A DNA stretch of 64,000 nucleotides, from positions 31,787 through 95,786 of the forward strand of contig CAYZXK010000207.1 of NCBI GenBank assembly GCA_964482395.1. Direction: 5' to 3'. A model generated the notes under the pieces. The model was not told the DNA's origin, did no database searches, and worked only from the letters and a program-made list of their open reading frames with translations. The translations under genes were made by a program, and so were the position numbers. Positions within the stretch are counted from its first letter, which is position 1, and every line of letters begins with the position of its first letter. This DNA is from CAYZXK01 sp964482395 (GTDB lineage Bacteria; Planctomycetota; Phycisphaerae; UBA1845; Fen-1342). Below are positions 20,123-29,041 of this stretch, one piece after another.

Positions 20123-20191
20123 GACGTGGGAACCAGAGAACGTGATCGGGCCGGCAATTGCCGGGCGGCCGCGTTCCCGGGCTCCCACGTC
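20123..20191. repeat. Long imperfect inverted repeat between convergent genes
   Basis: Two arms of about 35 bases meet at a central AATT: left GACGTGGGAACC...CCGGCAATT, right its near-exact complement ending GCTCCCACGTC. The innermost 14 bases, CCGGCAATTGCCGG, are a perfect palindrome. It sits between the stops of dprA and the metalloprotease, where a two-way transcription terminator would be expected; neither side has a good T-run, so a mobile palindromic repeat is an alternative. Confidence 0.7.
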
Positions 20192-20209
20192 CCTATATTT
20201 CCAGCCCCT

Positions 20210-23200
20210 TTAAGGCGTCCCGTACTCGCGCAGCTCCGAGCTGAGCATGCGGTCGATACGTGACTTGCAGGCGCTTAAATGTGCCCGCGACGCGAAATCC
20301 AAGCACCCTTGCCCGGCTTCCAGGGCGTTGCCCAAGTCGCTGGACAGCCTCTCCAGCATGTAGTGCACCATGGCGTGCAAATCGGCCGGCAGCATCTCAC
20401 CGGGCGGCTGCCGGACCAGCGGCTCGGCCAGCCCCAGGTACTCCCGCTGGAGCGAACGACGAAAGCTCGAAAGGAACGGGTTCGCGTCCGACCACTGGCG
20501 GCTCTTTAGCCGATCAACATCCACCGCGTCGGACCAGCAAGCGTGTTGAATCCGCCGGAGATACTCGGCCGCCGTCAACTTATCGGTCTCGGCGGTCTTC
20601 AGCTCAGCGTCGTAAATGCGGCGGATGGTATTGGGGAAAAGCCGATCCGACAGTTGCCACCATTGGAGCGTCGCCACCAGGCTGTGAATCGGGTAGTCCA
20701 TATTGAAGCTGATCCTCATCCCCTCATGCCACCAACGAGACGGAGCCAAGTGGTTGAGCACCTCCGGCGGGACGCTAAAGAACTGATCGCTGAAGAGATT
20801 CTCCTCGATGAACGCCAGGGCGGCCCGTTGCCGCTGGGGCTCGACCAGTCGGAATGGCGGCGGCGCGTTGGGATCGCCGCGATGGGCCCGACTGAAGTAT
20901 TGGCCGCCGATGTACCGCCCCACGTAGTCCAAGACGGTGGCTTTCTCCACCATCAGCGCCGTGAATGCCGGCCGGAGGTGATACCAGCTCTCGGCATCCT
21001 TCACGCCCCATTCGAGAATCTTGCTGATCCGCTCATTGACCAGCTCGATGCGGGTGCGAGCCCAGTCGACCGGGTCGGCGCCCATGTCGAAGCGGTTGGT
21101 GCGGGGGTCCGGCGAGGTGTACATGGTGTCCTCGTCGGTGGCATAGGCCAGCTCCGGTTCGGTCGCCCGTTTGGCGATCTCCAACAGCATAGCCCGTTCG
21201 CCGGACGGGGCAGCCGGCGTGGAGCGAGCGCCGCCGGACTTGCCGCCCGGCGGCTGGCTGCGACCCGCGGCGTCCAGACCGCCCGGCTTGCCCGACTCCA
21301 GCAGTTTCTTCACATCGGTCGGAATCTGGGCGAGGACTTCCGGCGGAATCTGAGCCAGTTCCGGCACCGGGGTTGAGCCAGCCTGCGCCTCGCCCGGGGC
21401 AGACGCGGCCGGGGCCCCGGGCTCACCGCCCTCCTTCAGCTCTGGGGCCTTCTCGTCGGTTTCAACCTTCTTGGCCGCGGGCTTGTAAGTTTCGTCGAAG
21501 GGTCGATAGCCATACTCGATGGCCCAATAGTCATAGGGTCCGATGGTCGGGGTGATGAAGTGGCCCTCGGTCGGCTTATGAGCGAAGAACAGCACCGGGT
21601 TGTAATCCATGATCGAGCCGCAGGTGGGCTCGCCGGTCGTGCGCCGCCGCTGGATTTCTTCCAGCGAGTAGACCGAACTGCCCATGAAGTTGTGTCGCAG
21701 GCCCAAAGTGTGGCCGACCTCATGGGTCACGACTTCCTTGATCACGTCGTACAGGAAGCGTTCCTTGACCTCCGGGGGCTGATCGGCCAAGACCGTCTGG
21801 GCCAGCAGCATCTGATGCTTCATGCCCTCGCAGTAGTCGCAGGGTGGATGGCCCCGCTGCCGCAGCCGCTCGCGCAGCAGGTGCCGCAACTCGGACTCAT
21901 CTTCCTGCGGGCCGATGGTCTGCTCCCAGTTCGGCAGGGACCGGGCCCACTGGGGATAACGCTTCAGAAAGTCCTGCAAGGTCGGGTCGCTGAGCTTGTC
22001 GGCCGCCCCGGTGGTGGGGAGCATCCGCTCGGCTTCCTGCTGGAAGTAACGGACCATTGAGTCATCGAAAACGATGTCCGCGTCGTAGATCTGGCCGGTA
22101 AACGGATTGACCCGACTGGGCCCCATCGCGAAGCCGCCGCCGGTCACGATCCACCGGATGAAGCTGTAACGCATGTCCTCCGGGTCCAGGTCCTTCCATT
22201 CGTTGTCGTCGGTCTGCTGGCGGACCTCGATCGCGTTGATGAAGCCGATCTTCTCGAAGGCCTTGTTCCACTCCAGGATGCCGTCGCGGACCGCCCGGCG
22301 GTAACGGACCGGCACGGTCTTCTCGATGTAAAAGATGATCGGCTGCTTCGGCTCGCAGACCGGCAGGCTCGGGTCACGCTTGACCAGGTGCCAGCGGTTG
22401 ATGTAACGATTGAAAATGTCACGCTCATCCGCCGGCTTGGACCAGTCCTGGTTGACCGTCAGGAAATAGCCCACCCGATCGTCCGCCACCCGTGGCTGAT
22501 AATCGGTCTGCGGCAGCTTCCAGAAGCTATAGTGAACCATTTTCTTGTCGAACGATCCGGGGGGCGAGGAGCGGGCGACCGCCAGTTCGACGCCGATCTC
22601 CACGTTCAGCTCGAAAGTTTTCTTCTTGGTCCACTTGCTGAGCTGCGGGTTGATCAGCTCTCCGCCCATCCGTCCGGCACCGGCGGCCGTCCAGGCGATG
22701 TCGGCGAAATTGCTCTTCAGCAAGGGGCCCAGATCAATAACCGGATCGCCCTGCGGCGACTTGGTCAAGACCGGGACCGCGACCCGAATGCGCTCCGGGT
22801 AGGTCCGCCGAACCACGTCGCTGACTTCCTTGGCCTTGTCGACCACGTAGCGGGTCTCCGGCTCGACCAGCAGGAGTTGGCGATCCAGCAGCTCCCAGCG
22901 GACCACCCGCTCGTCAAGCGGGAAGCCGGTGAAGAAGCCGCCGCCGGAATAGCTGGTCGAAAGCATGAATTGCTCGCCCAGGAACTTCACGGGGATCTGG
23001 CAAAGCAGCTTCTCGCCGTCCTTATCCTTGGCGTCCGGGGGATAGTACCAAAGCGTGAATAGGCCGGTATCGGACTTCATGCCCTTGGTCACGTCCTCGA
23101 ACTTCGGAAACGGGGGGGCTTCGCCGGGACCGGGACCGCCCTCCCGCCCGGCCGTCATGGTGGAGACGACCTGCTGCACGTCGAGGGCCTCGGTCGGCGG

Positions 23201-23269
23201 GTCGGCCGCCACCGATCCCAACGGCCCAGCCATGCACAACAGCACCAACAGCGTACGAGTTCGTGTCAC
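20210..23269 (-). CDS. Large exported zinc metalloprotease (DUF5117/DUF4953 type)
   Basis: 1019 residues from a GTG at 23269 with GGGAG 7 bases upstream; this start gives a signal peptide (TRTRTLLVLLCMAGPLGSVAA). The zinc motif is HEVGHTLGLRHN (extended HExxHxxGxxH), and the overall layout, with an N-terminal beta-rich DUF5117 part (LFTLWYYPPDAKD ... QFMLSTSYSGGG) and a C-terminal part with IMDYN and FPNTIRRIYDAEL, matches the large bacterial metalloproteases carrying DUF5117/DUF4953. An insert of about 80 residues after YKPAAKKVETDE is rich in Pro, Gly and Ala and probably a flexible linker. It is expected outside the cytoplasm. The substrate is unknown. Confidence 0.88.
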   Translation of the reverse strand: MTRTRTLLVLLCMAGPLGSVAADPPTEALDVQQVVSTMTAGREGGPGPGEAPPFPKFEDVTKGMKSDTGLFTLWYYPPDAKDKDGEKLLCQIPVKFLGEQFMLSTSYSGGGFFTGFPLDERVVRWELLDRQLLLVEPETRYVVDKAKEVSDVVRRTYPERIRVAVPVLTKSPQGDPVIDLGPLLKSNFADIAWTAAGAGRMGGELINPQLSKWTKKKTFELNVEIGVELAVARSSPPGSFDKKMVHYSFWKLPQTDYQPRVADDRVGYFLTVNQDWSKPADERDIFNRYINRWHLVKRDPSLPVCEPKQPIIFYIEKTVPVRYRRAVRDGILEWNKAFEKIGFINAIEVRQQTDDNEWKDLDPEDMRYSFIRWIVTGGGFAMGPSRVNPFTGQIYDADIVFDDSMVRYFQQEAERMLPTTGAADKLSDPTLQDFLKRYPQWARSLPNWEQTIGPQEDESELRHLLRERLRQRGHPPCDYCEGMKHQMLLAQTVLADQPPEVKERFLYDVIKEVVTHEVGHTLGLRHNFMGSSVYSLEEIQRRRTTGEPTCGSIMDYNPVLFFAHKPTEGHFITPTIGPYDYWAIEYGYRPFDETYKPAAKKVETDEKAPELKEGGEPGAPAASAPGEAQAGSTPVPELAQIPPEVLAQIPTDVKKLLESGKPGGLDAAGRSQPPGGKSGGARSTPAAPSGERAMLLEIAKRATEPELAYATDEDTMYTSPDPRTNRFDMGADPVDWARTRIELVNERISKILEWGVKDAESWYHLRPAFTALMVEKATVLDYVGRYIGGQYFSRAHRGDPNAPPPFRLVEPQRQRAALAFIEENLFSDQFFSVPPEVLNHLAPSRWWHEGMRISFNMDYPIHSLVATLQWWQLSDRLFPNTIRRIYDAELKTAETDKLTAAEYLRRIQHACWSDAVDVDRLKSRQWSDANPFLSSFRRSLQREYLGLAEPLVRQPPGEMLPADLHAMVHYMLERLSSDLGNALEAGQGCLDFASRAHLSACKSRIDRMLSSELREYGTP

Positions 23270-23403
23270 GGCAGATCTCCCTGGTAGAGAAGGTGTCCGC
23301 CGCGGCCGAGCAACCGCGTGCTCCTCCGGCCGCGGGCCTGATCCCAATGGCGTCGGTCGGCGCCCGTCACACCCATGGCGCTCCGGCCCCCCGGGGCACC
23401 AAA

Positions 23404-23433
23404 TTATTACTCCGTGAGCCGGGCAGGTTGCAA
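23404..23433 (-). promoter_or_regulatory. Candidate promoter for the metalloprotease
   Basis: On the minus strand TTGCAA (-35, 23428-23433) and TAATAA (-10, 23404-23409) are separated by 18 bases, about 130 bases before the GTG start. AT-rich boxes stand out in this GC-rich region, but the match is only fair. Confidence 0.4.
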
Positions 23434-23545
23434 CCGGTGGCCGGCAGCCGGGCCTGTCGGAAACCGTAAGCCGGCGTTCAACGTGGGCCGTCGCACGCTT
23501 GCCTCCGACGGAGCCGACCCCAGGCCGAAAGCCGGCCCAATGCCC

Positions 23546-23573
23546 TTGGTTGGCCTTCGGTCGAGCGTAAAAT
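23546..23573 (+). promoter_or_regulatory. Candidate promoter for cysS
   Basis: TTGGTT (23546-23551) and TAAAAT (23568-23573) with a 16-base spacer, about 140 bases before the cysS ATG. Moderate match to sigma-70 boxes. Confidence 0.35.
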
Positions 23574-23711
23574 GCACGCTGACGCGCCCCGGGCGACCAA
23601 CGGCAGCGACGGGCCGTTGAAAAGCAGCGGCGCCGGGGCCCGCGTGCGCGGCGGAGATGCGGCGAGGCGCATTCGCCGGGCTTGGAAGTCCGGCGTCAGA
23701 CAGGTGTAGCG

Positions 23712-25256
23712 ATGGGATTGCGGGTTTTTAACACTCTGGGTCGCAAACTGGAGGATTTCGTTCCGCTTTGTCCGCCACGGGTAGGCATGTATGTCTGCGG
23801 CCCGACGGTCTACGGGCACAGCCACCTGGGGCACGCCAAGAGCTACGTGAGCTTCGACACCATCCTCCGGTGGCTGCGGTACAGCGGGTACCAGGTCAAC
23901 TACATCCAGAACATCACCGACGTCGGGCACCTGACCGATAACGCCGACGAAGGCGAGGACAAGATCGTGGCCGAGGCCCGGCGGCGTGGGCTGCACCCGA
24001 TGGCGGTGGTCGAGATCTTCATGCGCAGCTACTTCGAGGACATGGACGCGCTGAACATCCTGCGGCCGGATATCAGTCCGCGAGCCAGCGGCCATATCCC
24101 CGAGCAGATCGAGTGCGTGCGTAAGCTGCTGGAAAAGGGGCACGCCTACGAAGTCAACGGCTCGGTCTACTTCGACGTCAGCTCCTACTGGAAATATGGG
24201 CGGCTCAGCGGGCGAAGCGTGGAGGAAATGGAGGCCGGGGCCCGGGTGGAGGTCAACCCGGAGAAGCGACATCCAGCCGACTTCGCACTGTGGAAGCGGG
24301 CTGAGCCCGGTCACATCATGCGGTGGCCCAGCCCCTGGGGCGAAGGCTACCCGGGCTGGCACCTCGAATGCTCGGTCATGAGCCAGAAATACATCGGGGA
24401 TACGCTCGACATTCACGGCGGGGGCATGGAAAACCAGTTCCCGCACCACGAATGCGAGATCGCCCAGGGCGAATGCGCCACCGGGCAACCCTTCTGCCGG
24501 TACTGGCTGCACAACAACATGGTGACGATCAACGGGCAGAAGATGGGCAAGAGCCTGGGTAACACCATTTCGCTCAAGGAGCTTTTCTACGAGGGACATC
24601 CGCTGCTGGAAAAGACCTTCGAGCCCGCGGTGGTGCGGTTTTTCATTCTGCAAAGTCATTACCGGACGCCGCTGGACTTCTCCAATGAGGCGCTCAAGGC
24701 GGCCGAGGCCGGGTCATACAAGCTTCGGGACGCGGCCGCCGAGCTGCGGAAGGCGGCCGCCGCGCGGGCTTCAGAGGCTGGAGGGCCGGCTACGGACCGG
24801 TCGGTAACCGCCCCGTCAGCGGCCAACCCGGCCGCCGCCCGGCGATGGTCCGATTACAACTGCACGGACGCGGTCCGCACAGCTCTGACGGAGGTCGAAC
24901 GGCGGTTTACGGACGCGATGAACGAAGATTTCAACACCGCCGAGGCCCTGGCGGCGGCGTTCGACCTGGCGCGGCAGGCAGCCGGTTGGATTCACGGGGG
25001 GGCAGGCCCGGGGGACCTGCTGGCCGCGGACAGGCTGATGCGCCAGTTGGTCGCCGACGTATTGGGACTGAAGTGGCAAGCACCGGCGGGCGGGGCGGCG
25101 GCCGAAGCCCAGCGGAACGCCCTGATTCAGATTCTGGTTGACGTCCGAAATGAGGCCCGACAGGCCAGGAACTTCGCCGCCGCAGACCAGATTCGGGCTC
25201 GGCTGGCCGCCCTGGGGATCGAACTGAGGGACGGACCCCACGGAACCACCTGGTAA
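23712..25256 (+). CDS. cysS: Cysteinyl-tRNA synthetase
   Basis: 514 residues; class I aminoacyl-tRNA synthetase that charges tRNA-Cys. The start at 23712 gives [19 protein letters not shown], typical for the family; the frame upstream is not conserved. Zinc-binding Cys29 sits in [15 protein letters not shown], whose HLGH (38-41) is the HIGH motif; the KMSKS loop is KMGKS (277-281). The other zinc ligands are in GWHLECSVM and [12 protein letters not shown]. The C-terminal helical anticodon-binding part (about 390-514) follows an Ala-rich linker and ends [26 protein letters not shown]. Length is normal apart from the linker. Confidence 0.96.
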   Translation: MGLRVFNTLGRKLEDFVPLCPPRVGMYVCGPTVYGHSHLGHAKSYVSFDTILRWLRYSGYQVNYIQNITDVGHLTDNADEGEDKIVAEARRRGLHPMAVVEIFMRSYFEDMDALNILRPDISPRASGHIPEQIECVRKLLEKGHAYEVNGSVYFDVSSYWKYGRLSGRSVEEMEAGARVEVNPEKRHPADFALWKRAEPGHIMRWPSPWGEGYPGWHLECSVMSQKYIGDTLDIHGGGMENQFPHHECEIAQGECATGQPFCRYWLHNNMVTINGQKMGKSLGNTISLKELFYEGHPLLEKTFEPAVVRFFILQSHYRTPLDFSNEALKAAEAGSYKLRDAAAELRKAAAARASEAGGPATDRSVTAPSAANPAAARRWSDYNCTDAVRTALTEVERRFTDAMNEDFNTAEALAAAFDLARQAAGWIHGGAGPGDLLAADRLMRQLVADVLGLKWQAPAGGAAAEAQRNALIQILVDVRNEARQARNFAAADQIRARLAALGIELRDGPHGTTW

Positions 25257-25608
25257 CCGCCCGTGCCAGGCCGGACACAAAGGCAACCGGGCCGGCTACG
25301 GGTACCTCCCGGCCGCAAGCCCCCTTTCCACGTGGCACCAAGCCACGTTCCCGAACACGCTCGGACCGTGAAGATGCCCCCGGGGTGGTGACGGGTCGGC
25401 GGGGCCGGCCGAAAGCCGATCAGCCTGGCCATCGAGGACTCAGCCTGATGCAGTTAGAGTGCGTGCTGCCGATAGACTAACTGGGTGGGCGGAGATGACC
25501 GGCCTCTGGGGGTGGAGAAGTTCCGGCCGGGACGACTTGCGGGACGGGGTGGGGCGTGGTAAAAAACGACCGGCAGGGAGGCCGGGAAACGCGAGCAAGG
25601 GACCGCTC
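25257..25608. other. Gene-free stretch after cysS
   Basis: 352 bases. The only clear element is the hairpin at 25330-25348. Beyond it I see nothing coding and no strong promoter for the following gene. Confidence 0.4.
25330..25348 (+). terminator. Hairpin downstream of cysS
   Basis: Perfect 7-base arms ACGTGGC / GCCACGT around a 5-base loop, 74 bases after the cysS stop. It lacks a following T-run, so it is only a possible terminator or a small palindromic repeat. Confidence 0.35.
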
Positions 25609-26109
25609 ATGAGACCCGACAGTCGCAACACTTCGGTAGTAATCCTCCTGATGGCTTCAATGACGGCTGGCGCGACGGTCCTTCTGGGCTTAGAGTCCAA
25701 GCTCGTTCCCAAGCGGCCCAACTGGACCGGCAGCACGCTGCTGATGGCCGAACACGGTGCCCGAGTCGAAAGCGTTGAAATCACTTACATCACGTCCCCG
25801 GACGAGGTTGGCCGAGCCAGTCTGGGGGTGGAGGAGAGTCTTTGCCTGATCGAGCCGGACGGCACGACCCGTTGGGAACCGCTTCGGGCGCGGGTGCGGG
25901 TGGTGGTTATCGGATCCGACGGTGAGCACCTGACGGCGGAACAGAAGCGGGCCCTGCTGGGAGTTCTGGGGAGCATAAGCCAAGCCAGCGGGGTGGAGCT
26001 GGTGCCGGTACGGCTGGCTGACAGTTCGGACGTTCGTCAGCAACCGGGCTTGCCGCCTCAAGCCGCCGACCTATGCGCGCTGCTGGAGCGGAAGGGGATC
26101 ATCCGGTAA
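25609..26109 (+). CDS. Membrane-anchored protein of unknown function, next to kinase/phosphatase genes
   Basis: 166 residues from the ATG giving MRPDSRNTSVVILLM, with AAGGGA about 8 bases upstream. A single N-terminal hydrophobic helix (VVILLMASMTAGATVLLGL) could be a signal anchor, leaving about 140 residues outside. These show VESVEITYITSPDEVG, then LRARVRVVVIGSDGEHLTAEQKRALLGVLGSI and a C-terminal LPPQAADLCALLERKGIIR. The pattern of 'LTxxQxxALxxLL...DV...PG' is faintly like amidase_2/PGRP peptidoglycan amidases, but I see no convincing zinc ligands, so I do not claim that. It lies 69 bases before the kinase gene on the same strand and may belong to the same unit. Confidence 0.65.
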   Translation: MRPDSRNTSVVILLMASMTAGATVLLGLESKLVPKRPNWTGSTLLMAEHGARVESVEITYITSPDEVGRASLGVEESLCLIEPDGTTRWEPLRARVRVVVIGSDGEHLTAEQKRALLGVLGSISQASGVELVPVRLADSSDVRQQPGLPPQAADLCALLERKGIIR

Positions 26110-26178
26110 GAGGCCCGAGCATTCCGGGTGGCGGGTCGTTGGCCGCCCGGCTTTTAGTCCGGGAGACGGTTTGGCAGC

Positions 26179-27057
26179 ATGCCGACCCGCGCAGTTCCGA
26201 TCCTATCCAGGTACGAAGTCATTAGCCGTCTGGGCCGCGGAGCGGGAGCGGTAATCAGTTTGGCTCGGGATGGGGTCAATCGCCGGCAGGTGGCGATCAA
26301 GCACGTGGTGCGCCGCTGCCCGGCCGACGATCGCTATATCGCTCAGGCGGAGAACGAGTACGCTGTCACGCGGGGGCTTCAGCACCCGTATCTTCGGGAA
26401 TACTACGACATCGTGCGGGTGCGTAAGTGGTTCAAGACTCGCGAATTAGTGCTGGTGATGGAGTACGTGGACGGTGAACGCCTGCTGGACGAGTGCCCCC
26501 AGGACCTCCCGACCGTCCTGGATGTTTTCGCCAAGGTGGCCGAGGGCCTGCATGCCCTGCACCAGCATGGTTACGCCCACGCGGACATCAAACCCAACAA
26601 CGTTTTGCTAACCCGGGATGGGGGTCTGAAGATCATCGACTTCGGTCAGAGCTGCCCGCTGGGCTACGTCAAGAAGCGAGTGCAGGGAACGCCGGATTAC
26701 ATGGCGCCCGAGCAGGTCAATCGCCAGGCGATCGATCAACGGACCGACGTCTACAATCTAGGGGCGACCATGTACTGGGTGGCGACCGGAAAGTGGTACA
26801 AGACGCTGATAACCGTGGCTTCGTCGACCGCGACCCGGATCACTCTGGAATCGCAGCGTGGCAACGCGCCCCCGCACGAGTTGAACCCCAGAATCCCGCT
26901 GCCACTGTCCAGACTGATTCTGGAGTGCTGCGACCCCGTTCGGGAACGTCGGCCGCGGGACATGCAGGAAGTGATCTCCCGTCTTCAGGTCATGCGGCAC
27001 CTGGTTCAACGGAGCGAGCCGCCGGTCGGACCGGCGGATGGCTGGGGAGTGCGTTGA
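26179..27057 (+). CDS. Hanks-type serine/threonine protein kinase, cytoplasmic
   Basis: 292 residues, essentially a bare kinase domain. Visible subdomains: the glycine loop LGRGAGAVI (18-26), the ATP-lysine in VAIKHV (Lys41), the catalytic loop HADIKPNNVLL (His134, Asp136, Asn141), the Mg-binding DFG (Asp154), and the APEQ motif (PDYMAPEQVN), followed by DVYNLGATMYWVATG. The HRD arginine is replaced by Ala, making it a non-RD kinase, which usually means control other than activation-loop phosphorylation. There is no membrane helix or sensor domain. Its stop overlaps the TTG start of the metallophosphoesterase (TTGA), so kinase and presumed phosphatase are made together. Kinase identity is firm; the substrate is unknown. 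Confidence 0.93.
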   Translation: MPTRAVPILSRYEVISRLGRGAGAVISLARDGVNRRQVAIKHVVRRCPADDRYIAQAENEYAVTRGLQHPYLREYYDIVRVRKWFKTRELVLVMEYVDGERLLDECPQDLPTVLDVFAKVAEGLHALHQHGYAHADIKPNNVLLTRDGGLKIIDFGQSCPLGYVKKRVQGTPDYMAPEQVNRQAIDQRTDVYNLGATMYWVATGKWYKTLITVASSTATRITLESQRGNAPPHELNPRIPLPLSRLILECCDPVRERRPRDMQEVISRLQVMRHLVQRSEPPVGPADGWGVR

Positions 27058-27986
27058 CAAAGGCGGCGGGGGCGGCCAATGTGGAAGTTTATCCAGTCTG
27101 GCTCAGCGATGAGGGACGCGTGAAGCACCGGGTGGACGCCGCGGCCGCCTGCCGTACCCTGCGGGAAGCCGCCCAACTCAATCTGGAGGACCCCTGCCGC
27201 CGCGGGTCGCTGCTCAGCTTCGGGTCGGCCGGCCAACTGGTGATGACCGGCGACCTGCACGGACACTTAGGCAACTTCCGCAAGTTGCAGCGGTTCTGCG
27301 CACTGGAACGCAGCCCGGGGCGGATGGTCATCCTGCACGAGCTGATCCACCTGGAGCCGGATCGGCTCGGCGGCGCCGACACCTCGATCGACTTGCTTCT
27401 GGAAGCCGCGGCCTGGAAATGCCGATTTCCCGACAACGTCTTCTTTCTGCAATCCAACCATGAGCTGTCTCAACTCTGCGGCCATGAGATCAGCAAAGGC
27501 GGGCGGTGCGTGCTGGCGGATTTCGAGCGCGGGGTAGCGTTGCGGTTCGGCCGGCAAGCGCCGGAGGTGCTGGCGGCAGTCAACGATTACATCGCATCGC
27601 TTCCGCTGGCAGCCCGGCTGGCCAACGGCATTCTGCTGTCACACAGCCTGCCGGACGGGGTGTGCCTGGAGCGAGGGGAGTTCGATGTTTCGGTGTTCGA
27701 ACGCCAGCCGACATCGGCCGACCTGGCTCCGGGCGGGGCGGCCTATGCCCTGGTCTGGGGTCGATTCCAGACGCCCGAGGAGATCGACGCGTTCGCCCGG
27801 CAACTGGGGGTGAGCCTGTTCGTAGTGGGACACACACCGCAGGAGATGGGCTACGCTCGGGTGGGACGGATGCTGATTCTGGCCAGCGACCACGCGCACG
27901 GGGTGTTTCTGCCGATCGACCTGAGTCGGCGTTACAGCGTGGAAGAACTGGAACGCGCGGTTCGCAAGTTCGTCAGCGTTGAGTGA
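27054..27986 (+). CDS. PPP-like metallophosphoesterase coupled to the kinase
   Basis: 310 residues if the TTG at 27054 is used; it overlaps the kinase stop and has GGGGAG close upstream. A GTG at 27081 is an alternative. Calcineurin-type motifs present: GDLHGHLGNF (Asp67, His69), QSNHELSQL (the GNHE motif with Ser for Gly), SHSLPDG and VVGHTPQEMGY (metal-binding histidines). The second family motif, GDxVDRG, is not recognisable; LHELIHLEP occupies its place. It is therefore a divergent metallophosphoesterase, plausibly a protein phosphatase reversing its partner kinase, but this is inferred from the coupling. It ends overlapping a GTG just before ispH. Confidence 0.85.
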   Translation: MTKAAGAANVEVYPVWLSDEGRVKHRVDAAAACRTLREAAQLNLEDPCRRGSLLSFGSAGQLVMTGDLHGHLGNFRKLQRFCALERSPGRMVILHELIHLEPDRLGGADTSIDLLLEAAAWKCRFPDNVFFLQSNHELSQLCGHEISKGGRCVLADFERGVALRFGRQAPEVLAAVNDYIASLPLAARLANGILLSHSLPDGVCLERGEFDVSVFERQPTSADLAPGGAAYALVWGRFQTPEEIDAFARQLGVSLFVVGHTPQEMGYARVGRMLILASDHAHGVFLPIDLSRRYSVEELERAVRKFVSVE

Positions 27987-27988
27987 AG

Positions 27989-28909
27989 ATGCGAGTACTG
28001 GTGGCCAAGCCGCGGGGGTTTTGCGCCGGCGTGGAGCGTGCGATTCGCGCGGTCGAGCTGGCACTGGATCGCTATGGGCCGCCGGTGTACGTGCGTAAGG
28101 AGATCGTCCACAATCTGCATGTGGTTGAGCGGCTGGGTCTGCGGGGGGCGGTTTTCGTGAATGAGCTGGATGAGGTGCCGGGCGGCGCGGTCGCGGTTCT
28201 TTCGGCCCACGGCTCGCCGCCCGAAGTGTACGCTCTGGCCGCCGATCGCGGGTTGCGGCTGATCGATGCGACCTGCCCGCTGGTACGCAAGGTGCACACG
28301 GAAGTTCGACGATACGCCAGTCGCGGCTATCAGGTGATTCTCATCGGGCACGCGGGTCACGACGAAGTGATGGGCACGATGGGGCAGGCCCCGCAGGCAA
28401 CGGTGCTGGTGCAGGGACCGGCCGACGTGGCCCGATTGGACATCCCGCCCACCAAGCCCGCGGTGGTCCTGACCCAGACCACACTCAGCCAGGATGATAC
28501 CGCTCAGATTGTGGCGGCTCTACGCCAACGCTTCCCGCACCTGGAGCTGCCTCCCAGTGACGACATCTGCTATGCCACGCAAAACCGTCAACGGGCGGTC
28601 AAAGAGATCTGCGATCGGGTCCAGGTCCTGCTGGTGGTCGGCTCGCAGAACTCGTCCAACTCCCGGCGACTGACCGAAGTCGCGCAAGAACGCGGCGTGC
28701 GGGCTTATCTGATCGACGGGCCGGAACAGATCGATTCGGCCTGGCTGGCGGGGGTCGAGCAGGTGGGCGTGACATCGGGGGCCAGCGCGCCCGAGGACGT
28801 AGTGCAGGCAGTCTTGGAATATCTGCGCCGCCGCGGGGCCCGCGAGGTCGAGGAAATGAGCGCTCCCGACGAGGGAGTTACCTTCACGCTGCCAAGGCTA
28901 CCCACCTAA
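27989..28909 (+). CDS. ispH: 4-hydroxy-3-methylbut-2-enyl diphosphate reductase (IspH)
   Basis: 306-residue iron-sulfur enzyme for the last step of the MEP isoprenoid pathway, producing IPP and DMAPP from HMBPP. The three cluster cysteines are Cys12 (PRGFCAGV), Cys96 (DATCPLV) and Cys194 (DICYATQNRQ). Starting at the ATG 27989 puts the first two exactly at the E. coli positions, which favours it over the GTG at 27983. Active-site segments TQTTLS and QNSSNSRRLTEVA are intact. The gene follows the metallophosphoesterase with no gap (its alternative GTG overlaps that stop), so it is probably in the kinase-phosphatase operon. Confidence 0.96.
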   Translation: MRVLVAKPRGFCAGVERAIRAVELALDRYGPPVYVRKEIVHNLHVVERLGLRGAVFVNELDEVPGGAVAVLSAHGSPPEVYALAADRGLRLIDATCPLVRKVHTEVRRYASRGYQVILIGHAGHDEVMGTMGQAPQATVLVQGPADVARLDIPPTKPAVVLTQTTLSQDDTAQIVAALRQRFPHLELPPSDDICYATQNRQRAVKEICDRVQVLLVVGSQNSSNSRRLTEVAQERGVRAYLIDGPEQIDSAWLAGVEQVGVTSGASAPEDVVQAVLEYLRRRGAREVEEMSAPDEGVTFTLPRLPT

Positions 28910-28937
28910 ACCCGGTAGACCACGCCGCCAACGCCCC

Positions 28938-28952
28938 GGACCGCCCAGGTCC
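28938..28952. terminator. Small hairpin between convergent ispH and xseA
   Basis: GGACC / GGTCC arms around a 5-base loop, in the 132-base space between convergent genes. Short and without a T-run; possibly a terminator, possibly a remnant of the GGACCT-type palindromes found elsewhere in the window. Confidence 0.3.
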
Positions 28953-29041
28953 AGCGCTAGCCGATCGGCATTAACACAGCCCCGAACTCAAAGGTTCGGC
29001 GCCGCAGTTCTTCAGCAAGCTGCTAAGGCCGACGGCGCCTG

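Larger units (their letters stand above)
23270..23711. other. Divergent intergenic region metalloprotease / cysS
   Basis: 442 bases with no convincing gene. It holds two candidate promoters, one per strand, listed separately. Short overlapping frames here have no recognisable protein content. Confidence 0.45.

Noticed and set aside
26493..27053. Upstream part of the frame containing the phosphoesterase
   Set aside because: It overlaps the kinase in another frame and has no conserved content; the gene is taken from the TTG at 27054.
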